Source: Pseudoalteromonas aurantia 208 (GTDB lineage Bacteria > Pseudomonadota > Gammaproteobacteria > Enterobacterales > Alteromonadaceae). Taken from it: DNA of 64,000 nucleotides. Of the stretch, positions 33,546-42,445 are shown piece after piece. Location: NCBI RefSeq assembly GCF_014858725.1, contig NZ_AQGV01000015.1, positions 930,001 through 994,000 on the forward strand. The letters are read 5' to 3'. The translations under genes and the position numbers were made by a program. Each line of letters begins with the position of its first letter. The stretch's first letter is position 1. A model generated the notes under the pieces. The model saw nothing but the letters and a program-made list of their open reading frames with translations, was not told the origin of the DNA and made no database searches.

Positions 33546-34016
33546 ATGCAGGGTAACAAAAAAGTCCTTTTAGTATTGAATCAAATGTTGACGTTTGAAC
33601 TTACTTCAATCAATCAATATTTTCTTCATGCACGTATGTATAAAAACTGGGGTCTCGAAGAACTGAACGAAAAAGCCTATAAAAAATCAATAAAAGACAT
33701 GAAACAGGCTGATGAACTGATTGAGCGGATCTTGTTTTTAGAAGGGCTGCCTAATTTACAACATTTAGAAAAGCTACGCATTGGCGAACACACTGAAGAA
33801 ATGCTGGCGTGTGATATGGCTTTTGAGTTAGAGCAGGTACCCGCCCTCAAAGATGCCATTGCTTTATGCGAAGCCGAGCAAGACTTTGTGAGTCGAGATA
33901 TTTTGGAAGACTTACTAGAGTACGAAGAAGAGTACGTTGATTGGTTAGAAACACAGCAGTTCTTGATCAAAAATACTGGTATTGAAAACTATTTACAGTC
34001 GCAAATTGAGGAGTAA
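33546..34016 (+). CDS. bfr: Bacterioferritin subunit, haem-binding type with degenerate ferroxidase site
   Basis: A 156-aa four-helix ferritin very close to E. coli Bfr in layout (LTFELTSINQYFLHARMYKNWGL). The haem ligand Met is kept (IKDMKQADELIERILFLEG). By hand alignment the ferroxidase residues are altered: His54 is Gln, Glu51 is Asp and His130 is Tyr (EEEYVDWLE). It should therefore bind haem but oxidise iron poorly. It lies 3 bp before a second subunit with the opposite pattern, so the two probably co-assemble into a mixed 24-mer. It follows an AT-rich spacer of about 240 bp after norR. Confidence 0.92.
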   Translation: MQGNKKVLLVLNQMLTFELTSINQYFLHARMYKNWGLEELNEKAYKKSIKDMKQADELIERILFLEGLPNLQHLEKLRIGEHTEEMLACDMAFELEQVPALKDAIALCEAEQDFVSRDILEDLLEYEEEYVDWLETQQFLIKNTGIENYLQSQIEE

Positions 34017-34019
34017 CGT

Positions 34020-34505
34020 ATGCAAGGCAGTAAAAAAATTATTGATTTACTAAATAAGCAGCTGACCTTAGAGTTAACCTCAATGGATCAGTATTTAGCC
34101 CATTCAAAAATTTATGAAGATTGGGGGCTTGAAAAGCTAGGACAAAAGTTGGCACACGAGTTTGACGAAGAGTTGGACCATGCCAAAGCGATAATTGAGC
34201 GCATTTTGTTTTTAGAGGGGAAACCAGACACCGCATCACGTGAGGCAATTCATGTTGGTGATAACGTGAAACAAATGCTAGAAAATGATCTCGCGGCTGA
34301 AATGACCGTGGCGGCAAGCTTAGTGAACATTATTACGGAGTGTGAAAAAGAGAAAGATTACGTAACACGAGAAATATTGGAAACCTTGTTAGATGATACT
34401 GAAACTGACCATATTTATTGGTTAGAGCAGCACCTTAGACTGATTAAGCTGATTGGTTTACCGAATTATATTCAAAGTCAAATGGAGGGTGGCCCCGCCA
34501 CATAG
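34020..34505 (+). CDS. bfr: Bacterioferritin subunit, ferroxidase type lacking the haem Met
   Basis: A 161-aa partner. By hand alignment the ferroxidase ligands are all present: Glu in LTLELTSMDQY, Glu and His in DEELDHAK, Glu in AAEMTV, and Glu and His in TETDHIYWLE. The haem-ligand Met is replaced by Leu (EELDHAK instead of the E-M-x-H pattern). It is complementary to the preceding subunit, as in known two-subunit bacterioferritins. The oligomer stores iron as ferric mineral. A strong terminator follows. Confidence 0.92.
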   Translation: MQGSKKIIDLLNKQLTLELTSMDQYLAHSKIYEDWGLEKLGQKLAHEFDEELDHAKAIIERILFLEGKPDTASREAIHVGDNVKQMLENDLAAEMTVAASLVNIITECEKEKDYVTREILETLLDDTETDHIYWLEQHLRLIKLIGLPNYIQSQMEGGPAT

Positions 34506-34517
34506 GGGTTGCTTTTT

Positions 34518-34545
34518 AAGGCTGCGCTTGCAGCCTTATTTTTTG
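34518..34545 (+). terminator. Rho-independent terminator after the bacterioferritin genes
   Basis: Stem AAGGCTGC/GCAGCCTT with a GCTT loop, followed by ATTTTTT. It starts 13 bp after the second bacterioferritin gene. Confidence 0.92.
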
Positions 34546-34999
34546 TGCGGATATATTTAAAATTGACGCTAATTAACTACAGCACTGCAATACGTAGAGC
34601 TTAAATGTATCGTGTTTAAATAAACTAAAGTGGCTTAATAACTGTAAATCATTCGTAGTAAATAATTTAAGAGCCTGAATTGCACACGGAGCGAGAAGTA
34701 CAGATTACGCTTAACATAGAAATGCGACTATAAAAGTGTTTTGGATAAAAGCGCATTTATTGCAACGTCTCCATTATAAAAAATTCATTATAAAGCATTG
34801 ATTAAAATGCATTTATTGCAAGCTATTCATCAAATGCTTTGTATCTAAAATGATGCTTTACGCATAGATAATAAAGGCGAGCAAGTGCCAAATAAAGACC
34901 TGATATTATGTTTTACCGGATTTTTAAGAAAGTGTTTTTAAACCACTAAAAGTAAACGCTTAAGCGCGGGTAACAGATAACTCATCCCGAACGATAATT
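34546..34999. other. Intergenic stretch without recognised genes
   Basis: AT-rich. It contains a 13-bp direct repeat GCATTTATTGCAA at 34753 and 34809. I see no coding frame or RNA gene. The right edge is the AATT target duplication of the second inverted-repeat element. Confidence 0.5.
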
Positions 35000-35192
35000 A
35001 ACCTCAGGTTTGGATAAGGGTTTTGGAATAGAAGATGTTTTGAAAACAAACTTACGTACAATCCAATGATGTTATTTTGTTCAATATCAAGGCGCTTTTA
35101 TGCAGTAATAGCGGGCTATTACAAATGAAAGCAACGCCGAGAGTGAGAAAAATAGCTTTATTGGGCAAATTCGCTTATCCAGAGCTGAGGTT
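35000..35192 (+). repeat. 193-bp inverted-repeat element (MITE-like), copy 2
   Basis: Same length and nearly the same sequence as copy 1, from AACCTCAG to CTGAGGTT, flanked by AATT on both sides (4-bp target duplication). Only about ten differences from copy 1 are visible, which suggests recent spread. Confidence 0.92.
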
Positions 35193-35397
35193 AATTACAC
35201 CCCAAATCTCGCGATGGTGGGCATTTTGCTGATTTTACACACTTTACGCAGGGGTAAGGTAAGCCCCACAGCCAATCTGAGGCATGAGTTCTTTCTCTAA
35301 AAGCACAGTCGAGTTAGTTAAGTGTTTGAGCGCTTTTTATGCAATTTTAGTCACCTGTATATTGCCTTTGTTATGTTACTTATCAGGAGCTTAAATT

Positions 35398-35508
35398 ATG
35401 TCTGCTTTTGTATCGAGTGTATTGAACTCAATCAATTCTCTATCGGGTCATGTTAGTGGAATAACCGCTATTAATTCGAGAGATATTGCTACTTTTAGGT
35501 ATTACTGA
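35398..35508 (+). CDS. Possible 36-aa peptide
   Basis: A short frame with a good ribosome-binding site (AGGAG, 8 bases before ATG). The peptide starts MSAFVSSVLNSINSLSG and is rich in Ser, Ile and Val. It stands alone about 140 bp upstream of the TetR gene. I do not recognise it. It may be a remnant or a small peptide. Confidence 0.3.
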   Translation: MSAFVSSVLNSINSLSGHVSGITAINSRDIATFRYY

Positions 35509-35621
35509 GCGCACTTTCTTAGCTTCATATGTTGTTCATTGCATCGTAAAACTGTGTACGCGGCAGGTGTTATTTAGATACCGAATGCATTGCTATTATA
35601 TTTTTTTTGGTTATTATAAAA

Positions 35622-35633
35622 ACGAACGTTCGT
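35622..35633 (+). promoter_or_regulatory. Palindrome upstream of the TetR gene, probable operator
   Basis: Perfect 12-bp palindrome ACGAACGTTCGT, 17 bp before the GTG start of the TetR gene. Palindromes of this kind, overlapping the promoter or leader, are typical TetR autoregulation sites. Confidence 0.65.
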
Positions 35634-35650
35634 ACTTTTTTGAGGTTTGA

Positions 35651-36226
35651 GTGGGTAAAGGTAAGCAAACAAAACAGCAGATCTTGGCAACCGCATTGAA
35701 TGTGGCGACAGCCACTAGCCTGAATGATTTGACTATTGGGGGGTTGGCGACGATCACGGGGCTGTCAAAATCAGGCCTGTTTGGGCATTTTAACTCAAAG
35801 GAAAATTTGCAATTGGAGGTGTTGGAATATGCTCAGAGTATATTCACCGACGCCGTGATCCAGCCAACAGTAAACATGAACTCAGCAATGGAGAAACTTT
35901 TGACGACCGTTGAATGTTGGCTGAACTGGTACCGGTCGCAAGGGAGTAGCTGCATTTTTGTATCTACTTCAGTTGAATTTGATGACCAGCCGGGCGCTAT
36001 TCAAGATTTAGTCAAAAAGCGTTTGCAACAATGGCTAGAGTACCTGACTCAATTGGCGCAAACCGCAGCGAATGAAGGGCAAATGAAAGGCGATGCACGG
36101 CAATTTGTGTTTGAACTTTATTCATTATATTTAGGGTCTCAACAGATGGTGTGGGTCGGATTTGAAGATGAACAACATACTCGATTTAAGTGTGCTTTGA
36201 GCGCGCTTATTCAACGGTATCAATAA
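35651..36226 (+). CDS. TetR-family transcriptional regulator
   Basis: A 191-aa regulator starting at GTG with TGAGG upstream. The N-terminal helix-turn-helix is clear (TIGGLATITGLSKSGLFGHF, about 27-46, then NSKENLQLEVLEYA). The C-terminal ligand domain is all-helical with one Cys (GSSCIFVST). The following hydrolase gene starts 9 bp downstream, so the pair is co-transcribed and probably repressed through the upstream palindrome. The ligand is unknown and may be an ester or acyl compound handled by the hydrolase. Confidence 0.9.
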   Translation: MGKGKQTKQQILATALNVATATSLNDLTIGGLATITGLSKSGLFGHFNSKENLQLEVLEYAQSIFTDAVIQPTVNMNSAMEKLLTTVECWLNWYRSQGSSCIFVSTSVEFDDQPGAIQDLVKKRLQQWLEYLTQLAQTAANEGQMKGDARQFVFELYSLYLGSQQMVWVGFEDEQHTRFKCALSALIQRYQ

Positions 36227-36235
36227 GAGAGTGTT

Positions 36236-37090
36236 ATGAGCAGTAAGATATATTTTTCAGACAAAAGTGACGCTAAAAGTGTGCGCTTTTACGCTATGCA
36301 AATACTGTCAAAGTCCATGCACAGTGTCATGCCGCGTACAGCACAAAAGTACGCTAAAAAGTTATTAATGACGCCGGTACGTCATAATGTCAAACAAACG
36401 GTACCTGCGCGGTTTAAATCAGATGTGTTGGCGAGTAAGTTAGGCCCCATTCATGTTATTAGTGTCGGAGAAGGGCCTGTGGTGTTATTTACACATGGCT
36501 GGTCAGGCAGTGCGAGTCAATTTTATGCGTTGATGGATCATGTGGTTGCTTTGGGCTTTAAAGTGGTGGCATTCGATCATTATGCCCATGGCCAAAGTGG
36601 TGGCGCCCAAGCAAACCTTCCCAAGTTCATTTTTGCATTAAATGCGGTGTTGGAAATGATAGCTCAACCAGTTAAAGCGATTATTAGTCACTCTATGGGC
36701 GGTATTGCGGCACTTAATTCAAATTGGCAGATTGAGCAGCATATTTTGATTGCGCCCCCGTTTGACTTTTATACAGGGTTTAGAGATAGGATCCTTTCTA
36801 TCGGAATTGTTGAATCGTTATTCATTGATGTACTGGCGTCGATTGAAAACGAGCATGATATGAAGTTTAGTGATTTGTTGCCTGAGCAACAGCTTATAAA
36901 TCACAGTAAAATCACAATTATTCACGATATTGAAGACAAATTTGCGCGTCATGATCTAGCTTATGAGCAAGCACAGCAACATGCGCATATTGATATATAT
37001 TCAACACAGGGTTTAGGTCATGGGCGAATTTTGAATTCACAACAAGTTTGGGGGCATGTTGGTGAATGTTTAATGAGCCAGAAGAGTTAG
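36236..37090 (+). CDS. Alpha/beta hydrolase
   Basis: A 284-aa hydrolase. THGWSGSASQF (about 85) forms the oxyanion region, SHSMGG (about 150) holds the nucleophile Ser, an acid is likely in IEDKFARHDLAY and the His is in GLGHGRIL near residue 264. There is no signal peptide, so it is cytoplasmic. The substrate is unknown. It is paired with the TetR gene. Confidence 0.87.
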   Translation: MSSKIYFSDKSDAKSVRFYAMQILSKSMHSVMPRTAQKYAKKLLMTPVRHNVKQTVPARFKSDVLASKLGPIHVISVGEGPVVLFTHGWSGSASQFYALMDHVVALGFKVVAFDHYAHGQSGGAQANLPKFIFALNAVLEMIAQPVKAIISHSMGGIAALNSNWQIEQHILIAPPFDFYTGFRDRILSIGIVESLFIDVLASIENEHDMKFSDLLPEQQLINHSKITIIHDIEDKFARHDLAYEQAQQHAHIDIYSTQGLGHGRILNSQQVWGHVGECLMSQKS

Positions 37091-37180
37091 GTACGAATTT
37101 TATTTGCTAACTAACTCCACAATCTCTGTTATTTACGCTATTTTTAAGTATTGAAAAACAATGCTAAATACGGACTATAA

Positions 37181-38422
37181 ATGACAAAACTTATAATGAG
37201 GCTAATAGGTTTAGCACTGTGTTTTAGTACTGCGTGTTTTGCCGCTAATGAAGATAAGATTTTAAAAATTTATCACGACTCAGATTATTCAAATCACCAC
37301 GCTTCTGCGCAAGCGATGAAAATGGGCTTTATGACGGCACTGGCCCAAGTCGACAATACGGTGCAAGGTTTTAAAATTGAGTTTGTTGAAAAAGATCATC
37401 GTGGTAACAGCAATCGCAGTTTGCTGCATATGCGTCAATTTCTAAAAGATCCTCAGGCATTTATCATACTTGGGGGGCTGCACTCTCCCCCTTATATTAA
37501 AAACCGTAATTATATTAATGAAAATAACATTCTACTGTTGGTACCGTGGGCAGCAGGTGGGCCCATTACGCGGTATCCAAGTGATAACAATTGGGTTTTT
37601 AGAGTATCAATTGATGACACTAAAGCCGGGTATAAAATTGCTAATTATGCCGTTGATAGTTTGAATTGCAGCAATCCACATATGTTGTTAGAAAGCACCC
37701 CGTGGGGCCAGTCGAATGAGAAAACGATCCGAGCTGCGTTAAAGAAAACGACAATTAAGCAAGCTGATGTAAACGTCACCTGGTTTAATTGGAATACACA
37801 GCTCAATCGCAGCAAAATAATATTAAGAGATATTATAAATTCAAAGGCTGACTGTATTTTGTTCGTAGGCAATGCAATAGAAGGAAAGTATTTTGTGAAG
37901 GCGATGGGAAGTCTACCCAATAACTTAAGACTACCCATCATCAGTCACTGGGGCATTACTGGGGGAAATTTCTATGCATCAGTCAAAGATGAGTTACAAA
38001 AGAACCTAGCCCTTAATTTTATACAAAGTTGCTTTTCGCTAAAGCATCGACCACTAACAGAAGAGGGACGTCGTGCAATACTTGCTGGGCAAGCGCTGTT
38101 TCCTGACAAATTGGCGGATCCAGATAGACTCGCTGCACCAGCAGGCTTTGTTCATAGTTATGACATGGGTAAAATACTTATTGCAGCGCTGCAACAAACC
38201 CCGCTAACAGGTAATTTAACTCAAGACCGAAAACGACTAAAAGACTCACTTGAGAATTTGAAAAAGCCGGTAGTGGGTTTACTGAAAACTTACACACGAC
38301 CCTTTGGTGAATGGAGTACAACTAACCCAGATGCGCATGAAGCATTGGGACTTGAGGACATTTGTATGGCCAGTTTTGATGAGTTTGGTGGGATCAACGT
38401 ACTACCTAACCGCACCGAGTGA
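37181..38422 (+). CDS. Periplasmic ligand-binding protein (branched-chain amino acid type fold)
   Basis: A 413-aa protein with a signal peptide (MTKLIMRLIGLALCFSTACFA). The sequence follows the type I periplasmic-binding fold: VEKDHRGNSNRSLLHMRQF, AFIILGGLHSPPYIKNRN, LLVPWAAGG and SHWGITGGNFY. Its stop overlaps the start of a hybrid histidine kinase gene by 1 nt and there are no transporter genes. It is therefore probably a sensor accessory, like LuxP for LuxQ or TorT for TorS, delivering a periplasmic signal to the kinase. The ligand is not evident. Confidence 0.85.
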   Translation: MTKLIMRLIGLALCFSTACFAANEDKILKIYHDSDYSNHHASAQAMKMGFMTALAQVDNTVQGFKIEFVEKDHRGNSNRSLLHMRQFLKDPQAFIILGGLHSPPYIKNRNYINENNILLLVPWAAGGPITRYPSDNNWVFRVSIDDTKAGYKIANYAVDSLNCSNPHMLLESTPWGQSNEKTIRAALKKTTIKQADVNVTWFNWNTQLNRSKIILRDIINSKADCILFVGNAIEGKYFVKAMGSLPNNLRLPIISHWGITGGNFYASVKDELQKNLALNFIQSCFSLKHRPLTEEGRRAILAGQALFPDKLADPDRLAAPAGFVHSYDMGKILIAALQQTPLTGNLTQDRKRLKDSLENLKKPVVGLLKTYTRPFGEWSTTNPDAHEALGLEDICMASFDEFGGINVLPNRTE

Positions 38423-41400
38423 TGAAAAATATGCGTAAAGAAATACAAGAAAAGCTCAGTCTTACGTCAGATAAAGCTTTTTATGCATTTTTAGGAGCAA
38501 GCTTATTTATATCCCTGATTGTTAGTATTTTATTAGTGGGAAGTCGTGCTGACGATACGGTACGAGTACTACAACAGCAATCAAGTAAAGTGGAAGCCCA
38601 ACTTGCTGCGAGCTATTTGAGACAGTTTTTAGAGACTCGACAACAGATTTTACAAGATTTGGCTCGTCATCCTATTTTAACAAATGGGGTGATGGGCAGT
38701 GAACTATCGAAAGCATCGGTCTCTGACTTTCTCGATGGATATAAAATATTAGGGCAGAAAGAACCAATACGGCTGGTCAATATTCTTGGAGACATAGTAT
38801 ATAGTAATGCGCCATTGAGACCAGCAATAGAAACGCAGAATGAGTGGTTAACGCGTATATTAGATGGTGAATTGAGTCATGCAATAGTGCTTAATAAGGT
38901 ACACCAAGATTACTTTTTTAAAGTGTTGGTACCCGTCCAGTATAATGGCTTCACGGAAGGGGCATTATTGGTTGAATTTAAAACCAGCTTACATGAGTTA
39001 TTGGCGGTTGCGTTAGATAGCCGCGCTCATGCTATTAGCATTGAAGGGCAATGGGTTTCGTTTACCAATGTAGACGCTGAGTATGAGTATGTTAGTACGG
39101 GTGTGCAAAAAATTGGCTCAACAGGCATAAAATTTGAGTATCTAACGCATGTCAATTTACTGGATGATAAAGTATGGGGTTTCATGCTCGATATTGGTTG
39201 GGCAATTGTCATTAGCTTAGTATTGTCATCGGGTTTGCTACTGATTTTTGGTAAACAGTTGTTGTTAAATCCATTTAAGCAATTGGAGCTATCTCAACAA
39301 GCAACCATCGCCAGTGAAGAAAGGTACAAATTAGCTGTGCAAGGTAGTCACGATGGGTTGTGGGATTGGAATATTGTGACTGGTGAAGTGTATTACGCAC
39401 CGCGTTATAGAGAGTTACTGGGCTATGAAGGAGATGACTTTGATGGCTTTCCAAATTTATTCTCAAGCTTAGAAACACATTTGCACCCGACAGATAAAGA
39501 TCGAGTCATTGAGCAACTCAATAAACACATTGAACATGGTGACCCATACGATGTGGGTTATCAATTGCGTCATGCGACTGGCGAATATCGCTATTATCGT
39601 GCCAAAGGGATTGCACTGAGAGATGGCAATGGACGTGCAACTCGAATGGCCGGTTCGTTGACGGACATAACCGAGCAAAGGCTATTTCAAGAGGCTCTTA
39701 AAAAAGCCAAAGAGCATAATGATTTGTTAGCTCAGGCGATTGAGTCATGCAATGTGGGTATTTCAATATCGAACGCTAGAACGGATGATCACCCTCTAGT
39801 TTTTATTAATAGTGCTTTTACTCGAATTACAGGTTATGACAAACGAGTATTGGGAAGTAATTGTCGATTTTTACAAGGCAAAGAAACGCAAGAAGACACC
39901 ATTGCTGAAATTAGAAAAACACTACGACAGCGTAAAAAACATCGTGTTGAAATATTAAATTATAAAGCGGATGGTACGCCTTTTTGGAACAATTTACAGA
40001 TATCACCTGTGTTTGATGAAACGGATACATTGACTGCTTTTGTTGGTATTCAACAAGACATCACTGAACGGATTGAATCTCAACAAGCGCTCATCGAAGC
40101 AAAAGCGATGGCTGAAAATGCCAGCATCGCTAAAAGCGAATTTTTAGCGTCTATGAGCCATGAAATAAGAACCCCTATGAATGGGGTGTTAGGCATGCTG
40201 AATTTATTACTCAACAGCGATTTAACTGATGAACAGCACCACAGGGCACGTGTTGCTATGAGTAGTGCAAACTCTCTATTGACCCTGATTAATGATATTC
40301 TAGATTTTTCAAAGGTGGATGCAGGTAAGCTTGAATTAGAGTACTTAGACTTTGATTTACGTGGCATGCTCGGTGAGTTTGCGGAAGCAGCTGCAATTCA
40401 AGCGCATGATAAGCAATTAGAACTTGTGCTAAACATGACCAGCATAAATGAATCGGTGGTTAAAGGCGACCCAGGCCGGTTAAGGCAAATATTGACTAAT
40501 TTAGTAAGTAATGCCATTAAGTTTACCAGTGAAGGTGAAGTGGTTATTGAATCGAGTTTGTCTGAAGCCGATGAAACGCATTGGCTATTAAACTGTGTCA
40601 TTCGAGATACGGGGATTGGTATTTCGAACGTTCAGCAAAGTAAGTTGTTTAAGTCGTTCTCGCAAGTGGATGCCTCGACGACTCGTAAATATGGTGGTAC
40701 CGGGCTGGGGTTAGCGATTGTCAAAAAGCTATGTGAATTGATGCATGGCGATGTGGCGGTTACCAGTGATGTCGGTCGAGGTAGCCAGTTTAGTTTTCAT
40801 ATCAAACTACAAAAAAGCGCGGGCTCATTGCAGGTAATTCCAAGCGTTGACACCACTAAGTTGCATTTACTTATTGTTGATGACAATGATACTAACCGTG
40901 AAGTGCTAAGAGGCCAGTTGGAACATTGGGGCGCACAAGTTTCAGAGGCGCCTTCGGGGGTGCAAGCTTTGGCGATATGTGAAGCGTATTATGCAGAGCA
41001 CAATACGTGTTTTGACATTGCTTTTTTAGATATGCAAATGCCGAATATGGATGGCGCGCAACTAGGAAAGGCATTAGTTGCTAATACACGCTTTAAGAAT
41101 ATGAAGTTGGTTATGATGACCTCGATGGGTCATCAAGGTGATGCGCGGTTTTTTGCTGAATTGGGCTTTGCGGGATATTTCCCTAAGCCAGCGACAACAT
41201 CAGATTTATTCGATGCTTTGGCCATTGTGGCTGAAAATGGTGAGGCACTGGCTAAGGCTGAACCTTTAGTCACTTCGCACTATATTAAAACGCTTAAGAA
41301 TAAAGTGGGTCCTGACATTGAAAATGTACAATGGTGTCAATCGATTAGAATATTGTTAGCTGAAGATAATCAGGTAAATCAGATTGTCGCAATCAGCATG

Positions 41401-41751
41401 TTTAAAAAGCTTGGGTTATTATTTATTGATGTTGCTGCAAATGGTAAAGAAGTGATCTCTTACTTAAAACAGGCCCAACACTCAAAGCCTTACAATGTTA
41501 TTTTTATGGATTGTCAGATGCCGGAAATGGATGGGTATGAAGCAACCAAAGCCATTAGGGCCGGAAAAGGCGGGGCGTTATACACAGATATTCCGATTAT
41601 TGCGATGACGGCTAATGCTATGGTAGGAGACAGAAATAAGTGTTTGGAGGCGGGAATGGATGACTATGTTGCGAAGCCTATTGTGCCTGAAGTACTGTAC
41701 GAAAAAATGCTCACATGGTTACCACACTCGCTAGAGAGTGATAAAGAATAA
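38422..41751 (+). CDS. Hybrid histidine kinase with PAS and LOV photosensor domains
   Basis: A 1109-aa membrane kinase. A helix lies near residues 22-42, then a periplasmic domain (about 45-250) and a second helix near 253-273. A PAS domain (about 300-420) follows, then a LOV domain (about 435-545) with the photoactive-Cys motif GSNCRFLQG (C481), LNYKADGTPFWNNLQISPV and FVGIQQDIT, which together are the flavin-binding signature. The kinase H box is SMSHEIRTPMNG (H580), with N box NLVSNAIKF and GTGLGLAIVKKL. Two receivers follow with Asp near 870 and 1030. There is no Hpt domain, so a separate phosphotransferase is needed. The start is ATG 38422; a GTG one codon earlier is possible. Confidence 0.9.
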   Translation: MKNMRKEIQEKLSLTSDKAFYAFLGASLFISLIVSILLVGSRADDTVRVLQQQSSKVEAQLAASYLRQFLETRQQILQDLARHPILTNGVMGSELSKASVSDFLDGYKILGQKEPIRLVNILGDIVYSNAPLRPAIETQNEWLTRILDGELSHAIVLNKVHQDYFFKVLVPVQYNGFTEGALLVEFKTSLHELLAVALDSRAHAISIEGQWVSFTNVDAEYEYVSTGVQKIGSTGIKFEYLTHVNLLDDKVWGFMLDIGWAIVISLVLSSGLLLIFGKQLLLNPFKQLELSQQATIASEERYKLAVQGSHDGLWDWNIVTGEVYYAPRYRELLGYEGDDFDGFPNLFSSLETHLHPTDKDRVIEQLNKHIEHGDPYDVGYQLRHATGEYRYYRAKGIALRDGNGRATRMAGSLTDITEQRLFQEALKKAKEHNDLLAQAIESCNVGISISNARTDDHPLVFINSAFTRITGYDKRVLGSNCRFLQGKETQEDTIAEIRKTLRQRKKHRVEILNYKADGTPFWNNLQISPVFDETDTLTAFVGIQQDITERIESQQALIEAKAMAENASIAKSEFLASMSHEIRTPMNGVLGMLNLLLNSDLTDEQHHRARVAMSSANSLLTLINDILDFSKVDAGKLELEYLDFDLRGMLGEFAEAAAIQAHDKQLELVLNMTSINESVVKGDPGRLRQILTNLVSNAIKFTSEGEVVIESSLSEADETHWLLNCVIRDTGIGISNVQQSKLFKSFSQVDASTTRKYGGTGLGLAIVKKLCELMHGDVAVTSDVGRGSQFSFHIKLQKSAGSLQVIPSVDTTKLHLLIVDDNDTNREVLRGQLEHWGAQVSEAPSGVQALAICEAYYAEHNTCFDIAFLDMQMPNMDGAQLGKALVANTRFKNMKLVMMTSMGHQGDARFFAELGFAGYFPKPATTSDLFDALAIVAENGEALAKAEPLVTSHYIKTLKNKVGPDIENVQWCQSIRILLAEDNQVNQIVAISMFKKLGLLFIDVAANGKEVISYLKQAQHSKPYNVIFMDCQMPEMDGYEATKAIRAGKGGALYTDIPIIAMTANAMVGDRNKCLEAGMDDYVAKPIVPEVLYEKMLTWLPHSLESDKE

Positions 41752-41970
41752 TGTTCTTGAGTACAATTTAAGTATGTTTTATTGCCATTTCATTGACCAA
41801 TCTGCGTGTATCTAGCGTTTAAATGATGCCATCATTTAGGTCTGATTTTTGGCTGCGTAAGCAGAATAAAATAGAAGTCGGTGGTGATAGAGCATTAAAG
41901 GATATGCATTGGTAGACTCAGGGAATAGGAGAAAGTTTAACGTGTATTATACATGTGGCCTTTTTTGATT

Positions 41971-42162
41971 AACCTCAGCTCTGGATAAGCGAATTTGCCC
42001 AATAAAGCTATTTTTCTCACTCTCGGCGTTGCTTTCATTTGTAATAGCCCGCTATTACCACATAAAAGCGCCTTGATATTGAACAAAATATCATCATTGG
42101 CTTGTACGTAAGTTTGCTTTCAAAACATTTTTATGCCAAAACCCTTATCCAAACCTGAGGTT
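41971..42162 (-). repeat. 192-bp inverted-repeat element (MITE-like), copy 3, inverted
   Basis: The same element in the opposite orientation, from AACCTCAGCTCTGG to the AAACCTGAGGTT end. Left flank is GATT and right flank AATT, so the target duplication is imperfect here. It abuts the start of a truncated reading frame. Confidence 0.9.
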
Positions 42163-42406
42163 AATTAATCAGGCAATTCATAATGAGGCCAATAAGTTAA
42201 ACCCTACAGTATCCGGCTTTACCATATGGCAAGCTTTTCAAGATAGCGTCAATAAAGGAAACGCTACCTCTAGTCGCACATTTCTTGCGGCCGTAAAGCC
42301 TTTTGTTTCCTCTGAGTTCTTTACGCAATTGCAACGGATAATTCTACCCCAAAACACATGTGCAGCGATGGATATTGAGCAATTGATTAAGATGAGCCAG
42401 CAATAG
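42163..42406 (+). pseudogene. C-terminal remnant of an unidentified gene beside element copy 3
   Basis: Frame open from the element boundary to TAG 42404-42406, about 80 codons. It contains SGFTIWQAFQDSVNKGNA and ends MDIEQLIKMSQQ, which looks like genuine coding sequence with a helical C-terminus. There is no start codon with a ribosome-binding site. The 5' part may have been lost when the element inserted or by an earlier deletion. The family is not recognised. Confidence 0.4.
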
Positions 42407-42445
42407 AGCGGTATGTTATTACTGGCATAGGGCATGGATGTTTGA

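Noticed and set aside
34546..34999. A small RNA gene in the spacer after the bacterioferritin genes
   Set aside because: No promoter-terminator pair or stable fold could be identified by eye; only a 13-bp direct repeat is visible.
41967..42166. A perfect 4-bp target duplication for element copy 3
   Set aside because: The flanks are GATT and AATT, so the duplication is imperfect, unlike in the other two copies.
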